This document shows, in pieces, positions 1-12,400 of a stretch of DNA of 64,000 nt. Each line of letters opens with the position of its first letter. Positions within the stretch are counted from its first letter, which is position 1. The stretch is taken from NCBI GenBank assembly GCA_963682055.1, contig OY821742.1, forward strand, positions 8,579,816 through 8,643,815. The letters are read 5' to 3'. Made by a program: the position numbers and the translations under genes. This stretch comes from Primula veris (taxonomy: Eukaryota; Streptophyta; Magnoliopsida; Ericales; Primulaceae). The notes under the pieces were generated by a model. The model was not told the origin of the DNA, ran no database searches, and was given only the letters and a program-made list of their open reading frames with translations.

Positions 1-1518
1 CGTACAAACAATCAAATAATAGTATGTGGTAAAATTTCTGGTACAATTTCGAAGGAAGTGTTGAATTGAAAGAAAACATGGAATATTGTGGAGTCACAAA
101 CATTAAATGTTGTGATGACATCAATGGGAATATATAGTTCTTATCCAAAGTTAATACTGTACTCCGTATATTTGTAACTCAAAACATAATAAAAAATAAA
201 TAAGTTTTTTGTCACAAACTATTATGATCGTCTCTGTGGAAAATTGTTTTGCTATAAGACAATATAACATTAGGAAGTGAATATAAAATTTTGAGGGAGA
301 TCCTATCTTTGTAGTAGCCAATTAAGGATACACCAAGTTTATTATCCGTTGTACTGGCCATTTTGGTATGTTTTAGTGCACTGGTTTTACTTCTATTATC
401 ATAAATGGAAGAGTCATTTTAGTTGTCGAATAATCTGAACAACTAATGTAAAGAAAACATGAATTAAGCTAGTAAAAGGGGGAGAATCATTGATTAATAT
501 TAAAAGCCGCATCTAATTTCATGGTTGACATTTGCATTTAGATTAAAAAAGACTTCATGCACTGCATTTTTAGCAACTCAATCAAATTAAACAGCATTTA
601 GTTGCATTTTTAAGTGTAAGTAATTGAAGAATATTCTTATGATTTATTGGTAATATACAAACATAATTTTATTCGTGTTATATTTGATGGGAGAATGTGA
701 ATGTGCTCCAAATAACCTTTGTTTTTTGTTAAATGAGAGTAATATGGTAAATTAGTTACACGTTATAATCCAATCATAGTAAACTTTTTAAGGGTTGAAA
801 TTATAATGATTAATGATTATTTTGGTGTCTAACATGATGTCTCTTAATCTCCTTCCTAGATGTATTAGTCTATTTATGTTTCACAAGATTCACGATAAAA
901 TAAGGATATTTTACAAAAAATAGTTCTTATAGATGTAAACTTAGACCCGCTAGTTCTAGTTACGGTAATAAGTGTTTTAAAAGACCAGTTCATACGATAA
1001 TTAGGCAGACCCTACACGATAGACGAAGTCTATAAGCCTAACATATAAGCGGATTATAAGATAATTAAACAGAAATAGACGTTAACCCAATCATACATCC
1101 TAAACCACAGATTTGGTCTAAATTATGGCATATGAGTTGTCATCTTTTAAAATGTTTTTCTTATACTATTGACAAAACATGCATTTTTAGTGTTTTCAAG
1201 TGGATCGGTTGGGACCTGCAATGAGCTGTCAAAGCCACTTAGTGTGACCAGGTTGCCGTAACCACATATTTTTTATAAATTAATTTTTTTAAATAGTTTT
1301 TTTCGAAATAATTTATATATAATGAATTACGATAAACTCTGAAATATTTTTTTTAATAATTCTTTTTAAAGTTATATATTGTTACTGTAATAACATACTA
1401 TAATTTTTTATTTGATGCTAACGGTACGAATTAAAAATAAGGTAACAACTAAATTAAATATACTATAATACTAACTTATATACAATGTTGATACGTGATA
1501 CACATATTTGAAAAAACT

Positions 1519-1581
<63 letters not shown>

Positions 1582-2239
1582 CAACATACAGTGGTGGTTG
1601 TAAATAAATTTTAAAATAACTTTTGGTAGTTTGTATGCAAATTAAATATTATATTGAAATTGTGTAAAATATATTTGATTATTCGTTTATATCTATGTAA
1701 AATGAGTATATGTAAACTTAAGTATTTAATAGAATAAGTTTGATTTTTCCGGGTTTGTAATATTTTTATACCTTTCTTTGTTCATATTTTTTCTTTTTAA
1801 TAGCTCGGTTTCTTAAATTTTCTTTTTTATACATTCGGTTCTTTATACTTTTCCATGCCATATCATTTTTTTCTTAATTTTTATTTATTTTACCTTGATT
1901 TCTAATTTTTATTTTATTTTTGGTCAATTTTCAAATGTTGAACGTAACTTTATTGATTGCTGTGGTTTTTTTTGTGAGTTTGAAAAAAATGTTAAAATTG
2001 ACAAAAAGGGATTTTATTTTTTTAGAAATCGGGTGCAAAAAGAAAATTTAATAAATTAAAAGAAATTATAAACTGGGTAAAAAAAGGAAAATTAGTATAA
2101 AAAAAAAAGTATAAACTCCCATTTTTTCGTTCTTTATAATTTAAAAAATATTATGTGTTTCTACTTTTACAACCTCAAATATTAGGTAATGTTTTGTTTT
2201 GTGGGGGCCATTTGAAAGTTGCCGCTCTAACTTGCTGGT
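1..2239. other. AT-rich intergenic flank, no gene seen
   Basis: No open reading frame with recognisable protein similarity is present. The stretch is strongly AT-rich with many homopolymer runs. The only structured elements I see are a (TAA)n microsatellite at about 1522-1578 and long T/A-rich tracts between 1740 and 2130. It forms the upstream flank of TPS-1. Confidence 0.6.
1522..1578. repeat. (TAA)n microsatellite
   Basis: About 18 consecutive TAA/ATA units ending in AAC units. A simple sequence repeat, likely length-polymorphic. Confidence 0.95.
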
Positions 2240-2246
2240 TATAAAA
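2240..2246 (+). promoter_or_regulatory. TATA box of TPS-1
   Basis: TATAAAA lies 47 bp upstream of the chosen TPS-1 ATG at 2293, a usual core-promoter layout with a short leader. The position also argues against the in-frame ATG at 2257, which would leave almost no 5' leader. Confidence 0.5.
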
Positions 2247-2292
2247 TCAAAAGCTAATGCTATGTTTATTTTCATTTCAAAGCCACACTAAA

Positions 2293-5200
2293 ATGGAACT
2301 ACTTGCTTCACATAATTGTTCCTTCTTTTCACACGTTCCATTGAATATTATATTTTCGGCATCAAAAAGGACTCATTTACGAGCCATATCATACATACGA
2401 TGTAGTTTCAAGTTTAATGCAGATGTTTTTCACCGAAGATCCGCTCATTACCATCCTACCGTCTGGGAATCAAACTTCGTTCAATCCTTAACTACACCTT
2501 ACTCGGTAGTCACCCTCTCTCCCTTCTTTATGTAAGATAGCAAATATACTACGCCTAACCAGTGGCGAAATGGGATAATTTAGGGGGGCTAAATCACTAT
2601 TTTCATAATATAAACAAAATTTTGCACCCTAAAAATTTGTTTTTATAAATATGTTGGGTTGTAGCACTGATAAACCTCATCTAGCTCCACCCATGCGCCT
2701 AGCACTGTTTTTTTCCGTACAACAAGAGAATACAAAGTTGAATTTTCAACTTCTAAAGTGTCCAACAGTAAGGAAAGAAGAGATCAATTTATAGGTTGAG
2801 ATGGTAATCCTTTTATAATTACAGTCTTGTTAAATCGTCATTTTTTTTGGCAGTACGAGAAATATGGAACAGAGCTACATAATTTGACACAACAAGCAAG
2901 AATGTTACTGAGAACAACAAAGGATATCCCAACGTTGTTAAAGCTTATTGATAAAATGCAACGTTTAGGCATAGCTTATCACTTTGAGGAAGAGATTAAA
3001 GAGGCCATGTCTCTTCTTCATTCTAATTGGAACGATGACCTATACCTGACGGCCTTGAACTTTCGACTTCTAAGAGAACATGGTTATCTTGTGAGCTCAG
3101 GTACACCACATATTTCAGTTCTATTTAAACTTTAAAAGCAATTACTAGAGGTGCAAGTGTAAAGACAAGTATTTTTCTACTTTCATTTTTTTTTTAAGAT
3201 CTTATTAAAGAGTATCAAAAGCTATCACACTTACCCGTTTATAAGACTCAGACTTTACGCTAATTCCTTTCATAAATACTAATAGTATCCTTGAGATCTT
3301 ATTTTGAACTTCCAACATGATGAGAATATTGCAGACGTGTTCGATAAATTCAAGGATAAAAATGGTATGTTCAAGGAGAGCTTAAGGAAGGATGTGGATG
3401 GTCTCTTGAGTTTGTTCGAAGCTTCACACTATGCTTTTGATGATGATCCTAACTTAGCAGATGCAAAAGATTTTAGTTCGAAACATCTCAAGTCAATAAC
3501 TTGGAATGTGAAGACCAAGCAAGCGGAAGAAGTTCGAAATTCTCTTGAACTCCCCCTACTTTGGAGAATGCCGAGGTTGGAAGGAAGAAAGTCTACCGAC
3601 TCCATTCAAGCTTACCAAGAAAGCAACAAAGGGAGTTTTCTTTGGTTGGATCTTGCCAGGCTGGACTTCAACTTGGTTCAATCGCTTCATCAAAAAGAAG
3701 TAAAGGAACTAACAAGGTAACCAAATTTACTTAATTCCCTCTTACAAATAGAATAAAAACGTGCATATAATTAAATCATAAGTAAAAATAATCAAAAGTC
3801 AAATATATCACATGTTAACTGGTCTTGGAATGAAGTGTATTGTTTTGAACGAGGAAGGAAAAAAATTAAAGAAAACTAAGAATTTTAAATTAATCTCTTT
3901 TGGTCCGCGAGGAAGTTATAAACGCCACCCACCAGCGAGGCTGAATATGGTCGGATGTTTCAGGCCTATACGATGTCAAAGTTTAGAGAAGGAAACAATT
4001 GATTAGATGATATATGAGTAGGCAACACGAAATCAATTAAATATAATATAAACCAATCTAGTTAGAATCCAGCCTGAAAATAATCCAACTAATCAAACAA
4101 AATTTCCCGGGATTTCCCGGGATTATAGCTCAATCCCAAGACATGTTCAACAATATACAATGCAGATGTTTCTTAAGGAATTCTAAAGTTTTTTGAAACA
4201 ATTAGAGAACCTAAAGAGGAATAAGCACTGGCAATATGTGTATTTAATATCCCTCTAAACACTAAAGGGAAGAATAGCTATTGGACATCTAATCTATCTA
4301 AGAAGTTCAGGTGCTGAAGCTAAGCTGGCTTAATAGTTAATATTGAGGATTGAGAATTAACTCAATAATTCTTGAACATGGTCAACCTTGTTTGGAAAAT
4401 AAATTTTATTCAACTATTAACTGTAAGCTAGATACATAGAAGTTCATGCATTTCTTCATGCGCTGAACTTATAATTTCTAGTAAGCTGCCTAAACCAACA
4501 ATTTTGATCTGATTTTCTTTTTCTAGGTGGTGGCTTGATTTGGCATTAAAAGCTAAGCTCAGTTATTCAAGAGACAGATTAATGGAAAATTATTTTTGGG
4601 CATTGGGGCTTATTTCCGAACCCCAATTTTCGAAGTGCAGAATTGGGGTAACCAAATTTGTGTGCATACTCACGGAAATAGATGACATGTATGACATATA
4701 TGGATCACTTGACGAGCTTGAGCGTTTCACAGAGGCTGTGCAACGGTATGATGATAATGTACATAAAATGTGTTTCATCTACTTTTTGTTTAACAAATCA
4801 AACTACGTAGTTTCTAATTATTCTTTTCTTTTTCTCTCCTTTCTATATTTCACTCAGATGGGATGTCGATGCAATTGACGGTCTTCCTGAGTACATGAAG
4901 ATATGCTACTTATCCATGTTCAACTTCGGAAATGAACTTGCTTTTCAAGTCCTCAGAGATCATGGCTTGGTCGCCATCAGCTTTATCAAAGAGCAGGTCA
5001 CAGATAATTTGGTGGCAGTAAACATATTTTTACTTTTAACCAGAAAGGCACAGTTATTCCAAATTGTTACATCTAAAATTGAAAATATTAAGATCTCTCT
5101 AGTTAATCCGAAAAGTCTTTTACAAAGTTCTTGAAGCTTTTACAAGTTTATATTTAAATTCTACTTTCCTCTAAAGACTGTTTTTACATGTTCTACGAGG

Positions 5201-6703
5201 CTAGCCATTTTATTCTATATTTTAAAACATAATTTAATATTTATCGATAGACCAAAACAGTTTGGATATATTTTTCGGAACGAAACCTCGAAATAATCTA
5301 AGAGCTTGCTATCTTACAACTTTTAACCAGACAAGCTCGCCTTCAAAGTAGATCAATCTTATGAAATCCAGGTTTAGAGCGAAATTAAAAAGAGAGGACT
5401 TTTTGCAACCAGACAAGGCTTAATTAACTATTTTTTTTAAAACATAATTAACTAAAGTTTATGGTTGATAAAGCCATATCAAGTCTCAATACTGATAGTC
5501 CTATCACATTTTACTTATTCTGTTGTAGTGGGCAAATCTATGTGGAGCATATTTAGTAGAAGCGCGGTGGTATTATAGCAATTACACACCAACTTTGGAT
5601 GAATATTTGGCAAATTCATGGACATCTGTAGGAGGTCCCGGGGCCATAGCTCATGCTTACCTTCTATCAGTATCCAATATCACGAAAAATTGCCTCGATA
5701 GTTTTAACCCAAAATTTGAGCCTATATATTGGTCCTCTACCATCACTCGGCTAACAAATGACATAGGAACTTCCAAGGTAACTACCATTGACATAGGAAC
5801 TTCCAAGGTTATAACTGTAGAATTATTTACTAAGAAATGAAAAATCTTAAGTGCAATAGAATCCTTCAAGTGCTAATTTGGCTGGATTTGACAATGAACA
5901 CTTTGTTTGTATTTCTAAGCTATTCAACTGCGTGGATTTCCACTGTGACACTAAACATGTAAATTTATTCCACAAAAAATCGACACATATTGTAGTAACT
6001 ACATAACTAGGGCAACTTATCTGGCTTCTTTCAAATACTTTGAAATATTTTTCCTATGGCACTGCTAATATTCGTTTGTTTGCACTATGTATACCTAAAC
6101 ATTGTATTAGGTAAGTATGTAATGCCAAATATAATATTGCAGCCGATTAATTTTTTTGTAGAATAATTTGACATTGTTTGGCATAACTGTGAAAACCGAT
6201 ATTTGTGGTTTTGCTAAATAAAATTCCGGAAATTGTAGCTCTAAATTATTACCCCAACTTAACCAAAGTCTCAAATGTTTTAAATGTAATTTGCCAATTA
6301 ATTTTGATTACCCATATTTTATTTTGCTTTTCATCTTAAGGCCGAGGTTAATAGAGGAGATGTGGCAAAATCCATTGGGTGTTACATGATGGAAAAGGGT
6401 GTATCTGAAGACAAAGCGAGAGATCACATTAGATGCCTGATAAACTCTTCATGGAAGAAACTTAACAAGGCATGTTCAAGTAATTGTAATAGTGTAGAAT
6501 CAAACCTCTTAATAAGCTTGTCATTGAACATGGCAAGAACTTCCCATTGCATATACCAACATGGAGATGGAATAGGTACCTCTGTTGGATCGACTAAAGA
6601 CCATTTGATGGCCTTGATTGTCAATCCTATTCCGATCCATCATGATGAGCAGATGATTGCAGAAGAAATAGTCCAGGGTATGCAATTACCTATAACTAAA
6701 TAA
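2293..6703 (+). CDS. TPS-1: terpene synthase, TPS-b type (plastid monoterpene synthase-like)
   Basis: Class I terpene synthase; the family ionises a prenyl diphosphate (GPP for plastid TPS-b members) and cyclises or quenches the cation. Exons: 2293-2505, 2854-3100, 3335-3716, 4527-4745, 4858-4996, 5529-5777, 6341-6703. They total 1812 nt and close as one 603-residue frame with intron phases 0,1,2,2,0,0. Residues 1 to about 45 are Ser/His-rich and lack an acidic stretch, like a plastid transit peptide. [11 protein letters not shown] then gives the RRX8W motif of cyclising monoterpene synthases. RDR (RxR) and DDMYD (DDxxD, Mg2+ binding) lie in exon 4. The NSE/DTE-type motif NDIGTSKAE spans the exon 6/7 junction. 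Length is normal for a TPS-b precursor. The C-terminus is about ten residues longer than in TPS-2 and TPS-4. The ATG at 2293 was preferred to 2257 because of the TATA box. The product cannot be predicted from sequence. Confidence 0.88.
5758..5810 (+). repeat. 30-bp tandem duplication over the exon 6 splice donor of TPS-1
   Basis: The end of exon 6 and its donor (ACATAGGAACTTCCAAGGT) occur twice, 30 bp apart, giving candidate GT donors at 5778 and 5808. Use of the second donor would add ten in-frame codons just before the metal-binding Glu of exon 7. TPS-2 and TPS-4 have a single copy. Confidence 0.85.
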
Positions 6704-7878
6704 AAACAATTATGTCCGTGAATTTTACCAGCAAGATATTGGACCTTTTAACATTTACGGGACGATATTGATATTTGTTGAAATAATAAATTGTTTTGTT
6801 CAATTTTTGCTTTAATGCCATGAACCTTTCGGATACATGCATAGACCTTTGATATGGATGCATGAATAAGTTATGTCTTTTAATTTTCTAGAATAAATGT
6901 TCATAACTCAAGACCTTTGATGTTCTGTTGAGTTTAGTATAAATAGGTGTTCTACTTCCATTTGTAAGTACACCAAAATTTAGTTTGAGTTTGATATTAT
7001 AAGAGTTATTTCCCTCTCTATATTTTGCGTTGTCATTTTATGTGAGTGCGCGATTGTTTCGACCTAACAATATTTAAGTGCTGTGAAAACAATGTTTGTT
7101 TGTGCCTAAGTTTACAAAATGATGTCCTCCGTACTTTCATCCAAATTGATCTCGTAAGTTTCTCTCAGAGCTTATAAGAAAAAAATTAGGACTTGCTTTC
7201 CTTTCTTTTCTTTGCTATTTTTAGCCTAGAGAAGTTCGAAGTCCTAAACTCGATTGACCTAAGATCTTTCCCATACTCAGCCAAGATAACCTTGCTGCAA
7301 ATAAAATCCAGTTAAACAAATGAACTATACGAAAAGAGACAACGAGTAAGAAAGTGAAGTTAAATAGGAAAAGAAAACCGGTAAAGCCTTAAATCCTGAT
7401 TAATGTCATACATATAAAGTAAAATTAGTCACGTAGGCGATCAGAAGATGAGGATTAATGAGTTAACTTCAGGACCAATACTTTTCAACCAAAACGTTCA
7501 ACACGACTTTACTCTATTTTCCTTCTTTTCACCCTTCTTTTTCTATCAACCTTTGCAAATTATAATTTAATATATATTTCAGTTGTGCAATTTTATTCGT
7601 AATCACATAGATTGATTCAAATATCCAACCAATAGTCGCAAATTGCAAATGGTGTATGGAACCCCACGAACTGATCACACTATCCACTTTGTGTATGGAT
7701 AGCTTCAGAGTATACCCATAAGAATAATCACTTTAATTTATATATGTGGGAATGAGACTTAAAATATCTAACAACAACTGAAATCTTAACTAACGGGTTC
7801 TAGCAATTTTGTATCCAATTATGCTGCATCCAAAACTGGAAAGTAAAGTTCAAAATAATAATTAAAAAGTTAATAATA

Positions 7879-8116
7879 CATCCGTCCATAAATAATTGAT
7901 CATTATTCTATTTTGGTACGTCATTAAATAATTGATCACTTTTTATTTTTAGTAAAAGAATCTAAATTAAATTATCATTTTATCCTTCACATATTACATA
8001 CAAAAAATTATGATTTGACAATTTGTCTTATTATGAACATTATCGTAAATTCACAAACAATATATTAAATTTTACACATTTTCAAATATATCAATAAATA
8101 AGAGATAGAGGGAGCA
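7879..8116. mobile_element. Stowaway-like MITE (candidate)
   Basis: A 238-bp AT-rich segment flanked by TA dinucleotides. The left end CATCCGTCCATAAATA and the right end, which reads TGCTCCCTCTATCTC on the complement, resemble the CTCC-CTCCGTCC termini of Tc1/Mariner-derived Stowaway MITEs. There is no coding capacity. The ends are degenerate, so the assignment is tentative. Confidence 0.4.
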
Positions 8117-8761
8117 TAAAATACAAAATATAAAAATTAATAATATAAGATAGTAAATAAGAAATCATCAATACAAAGAACAAACTTAGTAAATATCACA
8201 CATCACTATTCTTCAAGTCATGACACGCACACCATTATCTATTGGTATAAAATAAATGCACAACTCAACGAATCATTTAAAAGAAGTAAGGAAACTACCA
8301 AATTCTCGTTAGGCAACCAAACTAACTAACTCACAAGGCCGACCTACGAAATTAAAACACAGGCCAACCTACTAACTCATAAGACCAAAACGAATACGTG
8401 TCACGACACGACATGACTACAACGAAACTAGAAAATTTTAAATTTAAGGATAGGTGAATTTATAAATTTCAAAAATATATTGTTTATATAGTTTTATATA
8501 TATTTACTTTACCAAAACAATAAAAATTATAAATATATTAACTGTCATCGTCAAATCTTACTAATAATTATTCCACGATGTTTTCTTAATTTTTCTTAAT
8601 GAGACTGGATTTTTTCACTGCAATTTATCTGTTTCAACGTTCAAACCGTGATTTTTTTTTTTACGAACCGAAAGTCATATTTACGAACGGTAAATCTGAC
8701 TTACGGTTTCACTGTGAAATTACCAAATTGCCCCTGCATTGAAATCTGAAAATTTTACAGA

Positions 8762-8798
8762 GGCCGATCGATCGGACTTCACAGCCGATCGATCGGCC
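8762..8798. repeat. Perfect GC-rich hairpin of nested GATCGATC palindromes
   Basis: Two perfect 14-nt arms, GGCCGATCGATCGG (8762-8775) and its complement (8785-8798), enclose a 9-nt loop. Each arm also contains the palindrome CCGATCGATCGG. It stands out from its AT-rich surroundings and lies about 640 bp upstream of the TPS-2 start. Confidence 0.85.
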
Positions 8799-8847
8799 AA
8801 CCTCTCTAAAAAAAACATTTACGGACCGAATCGTGACTTATTCACAG

Positions 8848-9098
8848 ATAAAAGGTCAATAAGTTAATTTGTTTCGAGTAACATGATAAAATGTCGTTTC
8901 AAATACTAATCATTTAAAAAAATGGTTAATTTATTTAAAATGAAAATTGCCTACTTATCTTAAAAAAATATTTACGGATCGTAATCGTTAGTTACCGTTT
9001 TATAAAAGGCCAATAAATTAATTTGTTTCGAGTAACATGATAAAATGTCGTTTCGAGTACTAATCATTTAAAAAAATGGTTAATTTGTTTAAAATGAT
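8848..9098. repeat. Direct repeat of about 96 bp, two copies
   Basis: 8848-8943 and 9002-9098 are near-identical. Both run from ATAAAAGG through TTTGTTTCGAGTAACATGAT to a TTAATTT-type end, separated by about 58 bp. They lie in the upstream region of TPS-2. Confidence 0.8.
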
Positions 9099-9314
9099 AC
9101 ACGATTCAATAACGAACATAACGGTTGAAACGGAACTAAATTTGAAACTATTCATATATTTTTTTCGATATCGTATACTATGAAACTATAAATTATTCGT
9201 TCGAACTAAATCCAAATTTATAGTTACTATTCCTATGTTTGATCTCTTATATTTTTTTAAGAAATCGTTAATAAAGAGTGTGGGCTATTAATTTGTTTAT
9301 TAAAAGTGTATTGC

Positions 9315-9322
9315 TATATATA
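9315..9322 (+). promoter_or_regulatory. TATA box of TPS-2
   Basis: TATATATA within TTGCTATATATATGGA, about 100 bp before the TPS-2 ATG. The same context (TTGCTATATATGGA) is conserved upstream of TPS-4 at 42441-42454, which supports a shared core promoter. Confidence 0.5.
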
Positions 9323-9422
9323 TGGAGCTGCAGCTTTAAATTTTTTGTTGTCATCTACTAAAACTTTCCAGTTCTGGAAATAATAACACTAGCATGTTTC
9401 TTTAGATTTTAACTTTGGAAGG

Positions 9423-12400
9423 ATGAAACTCCTTGCTTCCTATCGTTTTCAGTTGCTTGGCCCTATTTCCTTCGAAAATCACTTCTCATCAACACCAAAA
9501 AGGATAGTCATTTTACCGTTGCGATGTAATTTGATGACTAATGTCGACGAATTTCAGCGACGATCTGCTCATTACCATCCTACTATTTGGGACCCAAACT
9601 TTGTTCAATCCTTAACCTCACCTTACTCGGTAATCACGGCCTTTTTAGCTTTCCATCAATAATCATATACATGTATGTAAGTATATTTTTTGTTGTATGG
9701 TAAAAAGAGAAGAAGCTGATTGTCTTATCTAATCACCATTTTTTTTTTTTCCTGCAGTACGAAAAATACGGACTACAGTTACAGAACTTGAGACAACGAG
9801 CAAGTAGTTTACTCAAATCAACACAGGATGTCCCAGCTTTATCAAAACTTATCGACAATATACAACGTTTAGGTGTAGCTTATCACTTTGAGGAAGAGAT
9901 TGAAGAGGCCATGGCTCTTCTTCATACTAATTGGACCGACGATCTATACTTAACTGCATTGCAGTTTCGACTACTACGACAACACGGTTATCCTGTGAGC
10001 TCAGGTATTTGCAAAAGTAGTTTCAGTTCCATACTTCCATTCAAATGTGTATCAAAAAATTACAAGAACTCTGCACAAATTGTTGAAATGCAAAATCTCA
10101 TTTGAGAGAGAAAAAAAATGTGTATATGTATTTCTGCTTACAATTATAACAATGCATGGGATCAAGATTCAAGACTATATTTATCTCAGAATTGTTGTTT
10201 CCTGCTTAACAGTGACTGCTACTAACAACCTGTGAACCCAAACTAATAACAGAAACTATCTATTCATTTCCAATATATATATATAGCAGGAGTACAATGT
10301 AAAAGTAAGTAGTACTCTATGCTACTATACTAGCACGAGAGTATTATTCTGCTTTCAAAATTTTAATTTCAAGCATAGTTAAAGAAAGGCAGCGTCTTTA
10401 TACAGTCGGTGTTTTCTAATTTCAATCTTAACATCGTAGTTCAAAAACTAAAGTTTGTCGTTGCAAAAGCAAAGTCGTAACTCGGAAGTACGAGACTTGA
10501 CTTTTCACTTTTTTTATTTAATTTTCCATTGTTAAAAAAACCCACAATTTCATTAAAATGGGCCCCTCCCTCTATCCCCTCTGCTCTCCTCTCGCCATTT
10601 TACCAAATCTCCCAAAACCGAATCTTCCGAATACTAAGTCCTAACCCTAACCTCCCACCTCTTGATACAACCCAATTCAAACTAATCAATCCAACCAGGC
10701 CATCAAAACATTCACTAAACTCACTCTGTCCCCGTCCGTTCTTTCCGCTTTGCCTTCGCCGGAGAACGACATGGAGGTGGAGACGAGGGTCGGGAGGCTG
10801 GTGCCAGAGAACGACATGGCGGTGGGGACAATGAAGGATCCAATCGCTTTGATTTTTTCGAGCATTACTTTAAATAACAGAGAGAAATTTTAAAAAGTCA
10901 AAGTCAAGCCTCGTACTTATAAGTTACGAGTATGTTTTTGAAACCACGACTTTGGTTTCCTAACTACTAAGCTAAGGCTGTAAATAGATAGTAGTGACTG
11001 CATAAAGACGCCGCCTTATAGAAAACATATGTTTAAGGTCGGTAACGTTTTTTCTGTAACGTGTTACGGAGACGGCTACAATATTGTTTTCCGGTTACGG
11101 AGTAAACTTCGCCGAAACATTCGGAAACTTAAGTAACATCATTTATAATCTTAAATTATGTTTTTATGAAACTCTAATAATTTGAAAGAGAAATTTGAAG
11201 AAAAAGGCGACCTTCAATAAAGTTGAAAGATACTATTTTTATGATAAAATAAATAAATAAGTAAAAGTAGGATTTAAGTTACTAGAAGAGCATTATACTT
11301 GAATTATTTATTTGTCTTATTACTTAAATTTAGCTAATATATATATTTCTTAATTTTAATGAAGTCAAGTCTTTGTTCACTTGTATATTGTGCTTAATGT
11401 ATTTACGGGAGTTCTGTAAACATTTATTATCTATTTTATTCTAATTATTAACTATACTGGCGAGCAATTTATTTTGCTTTTTCCATTTCCAGTTTCTATT
11501 TCCGTTTTTTGAGTTGAAAACTATGGTTTCAAGACTATATTTTTTTAGCTACCACTAAATTATTTTCATGAATGATTTTGAAAAATATTATTAAACTTCC
11601 AATGTGAAAATGATATTACAGATGTGTTTAATAAATTCAAATATAAAAACGGAAAGTACAAGGAGAGCTTGAGCAAGGATGTTGACGGTCTCTTGAGTTT
11701 GTATGAAGCTTCGCACTTTGCTCATGATGACGATTATAACTTAGAAGAAGCGAAAACTTTTAGTTCTGAATATCTCAAGGCGTTAACTCGAAGTGGGTTA
11801 ATCTTGAAAGCGGAAGAGGTTCGAAAATCTCTTGAACTCCCCTTACTTTGGCGAAAGTCTAGGTTGGAAGAGAAAAAATTCATTCAAGTTCACCAAGAAA
11901 GCAACAAAGAAAGGTCCTTTTTGTTAGATCTTGCTAAGTTAGATTTCAACTTGGTTCAATCAATCCATCAAACAGAAGTCAAGGAGTTAACAAGGTAACC
12001 TCTTTACATACATATAACAATAAAAAACTAAAAATAATTTATATTTACTATATTCAACTATCAACACATTTCGATTTATTATACTGAACTATCACTTTTT
12101 TCAATTAGTATATTGAACTAAAGTTTTTGTCATAATTAGTATATTTCTGTACATTTCAATTATTAAAATATTAAAATACACTCGTCAAACTTGGGTTAGT
12201 TTCAGTTTAGTATACTATACTTTCATTCTATTTTCCACTTTTGTATACAATGATTAATTATGCTTATTAATTATTTTAGAAAATACTCAATAATTTAAAT
12301 TAAAATTCATAGTGGTTAGTTTATAACTTAGAGTATACTAGAAAATTCAACCTAATACCATATCATCAATTATTGATATCGAATAATTAATCGTAGTTTA

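Larger units (their letters stand above)
6704..9314. other. TPS-1 to TPS-2 intergenic spacer
   Basis: No coding region is seen. The part from about 6704 to 8400 is homologous in blocks to 41250-42060, the spacer between the TPS pseudogene tail and TPS-4; for example the 3' trailer around 7090-7340 matches 41380-41640. The part from about 8440 to 9110 is specific to this spacer. It holds a hairpin (8762-8798) and a roughly 96-bp direct repeat (8848-8943 and 9002-9098). Confidence 0.6.

Noticed and set aside
2257..2292. Upstream in-frame ATG of TPS-1 exon 1
   Set aside because: It would place the start only about 10 bp after the TATA box and add 12 residues with no paralogue support; the ATG at 2293 fits better.
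3812..4006. 64-residue open frame in TPS-1 intron 3
   Set aside because: It lies wholly within an intron defined by frame closure and paralogue comparison, and shows no family resemblance.
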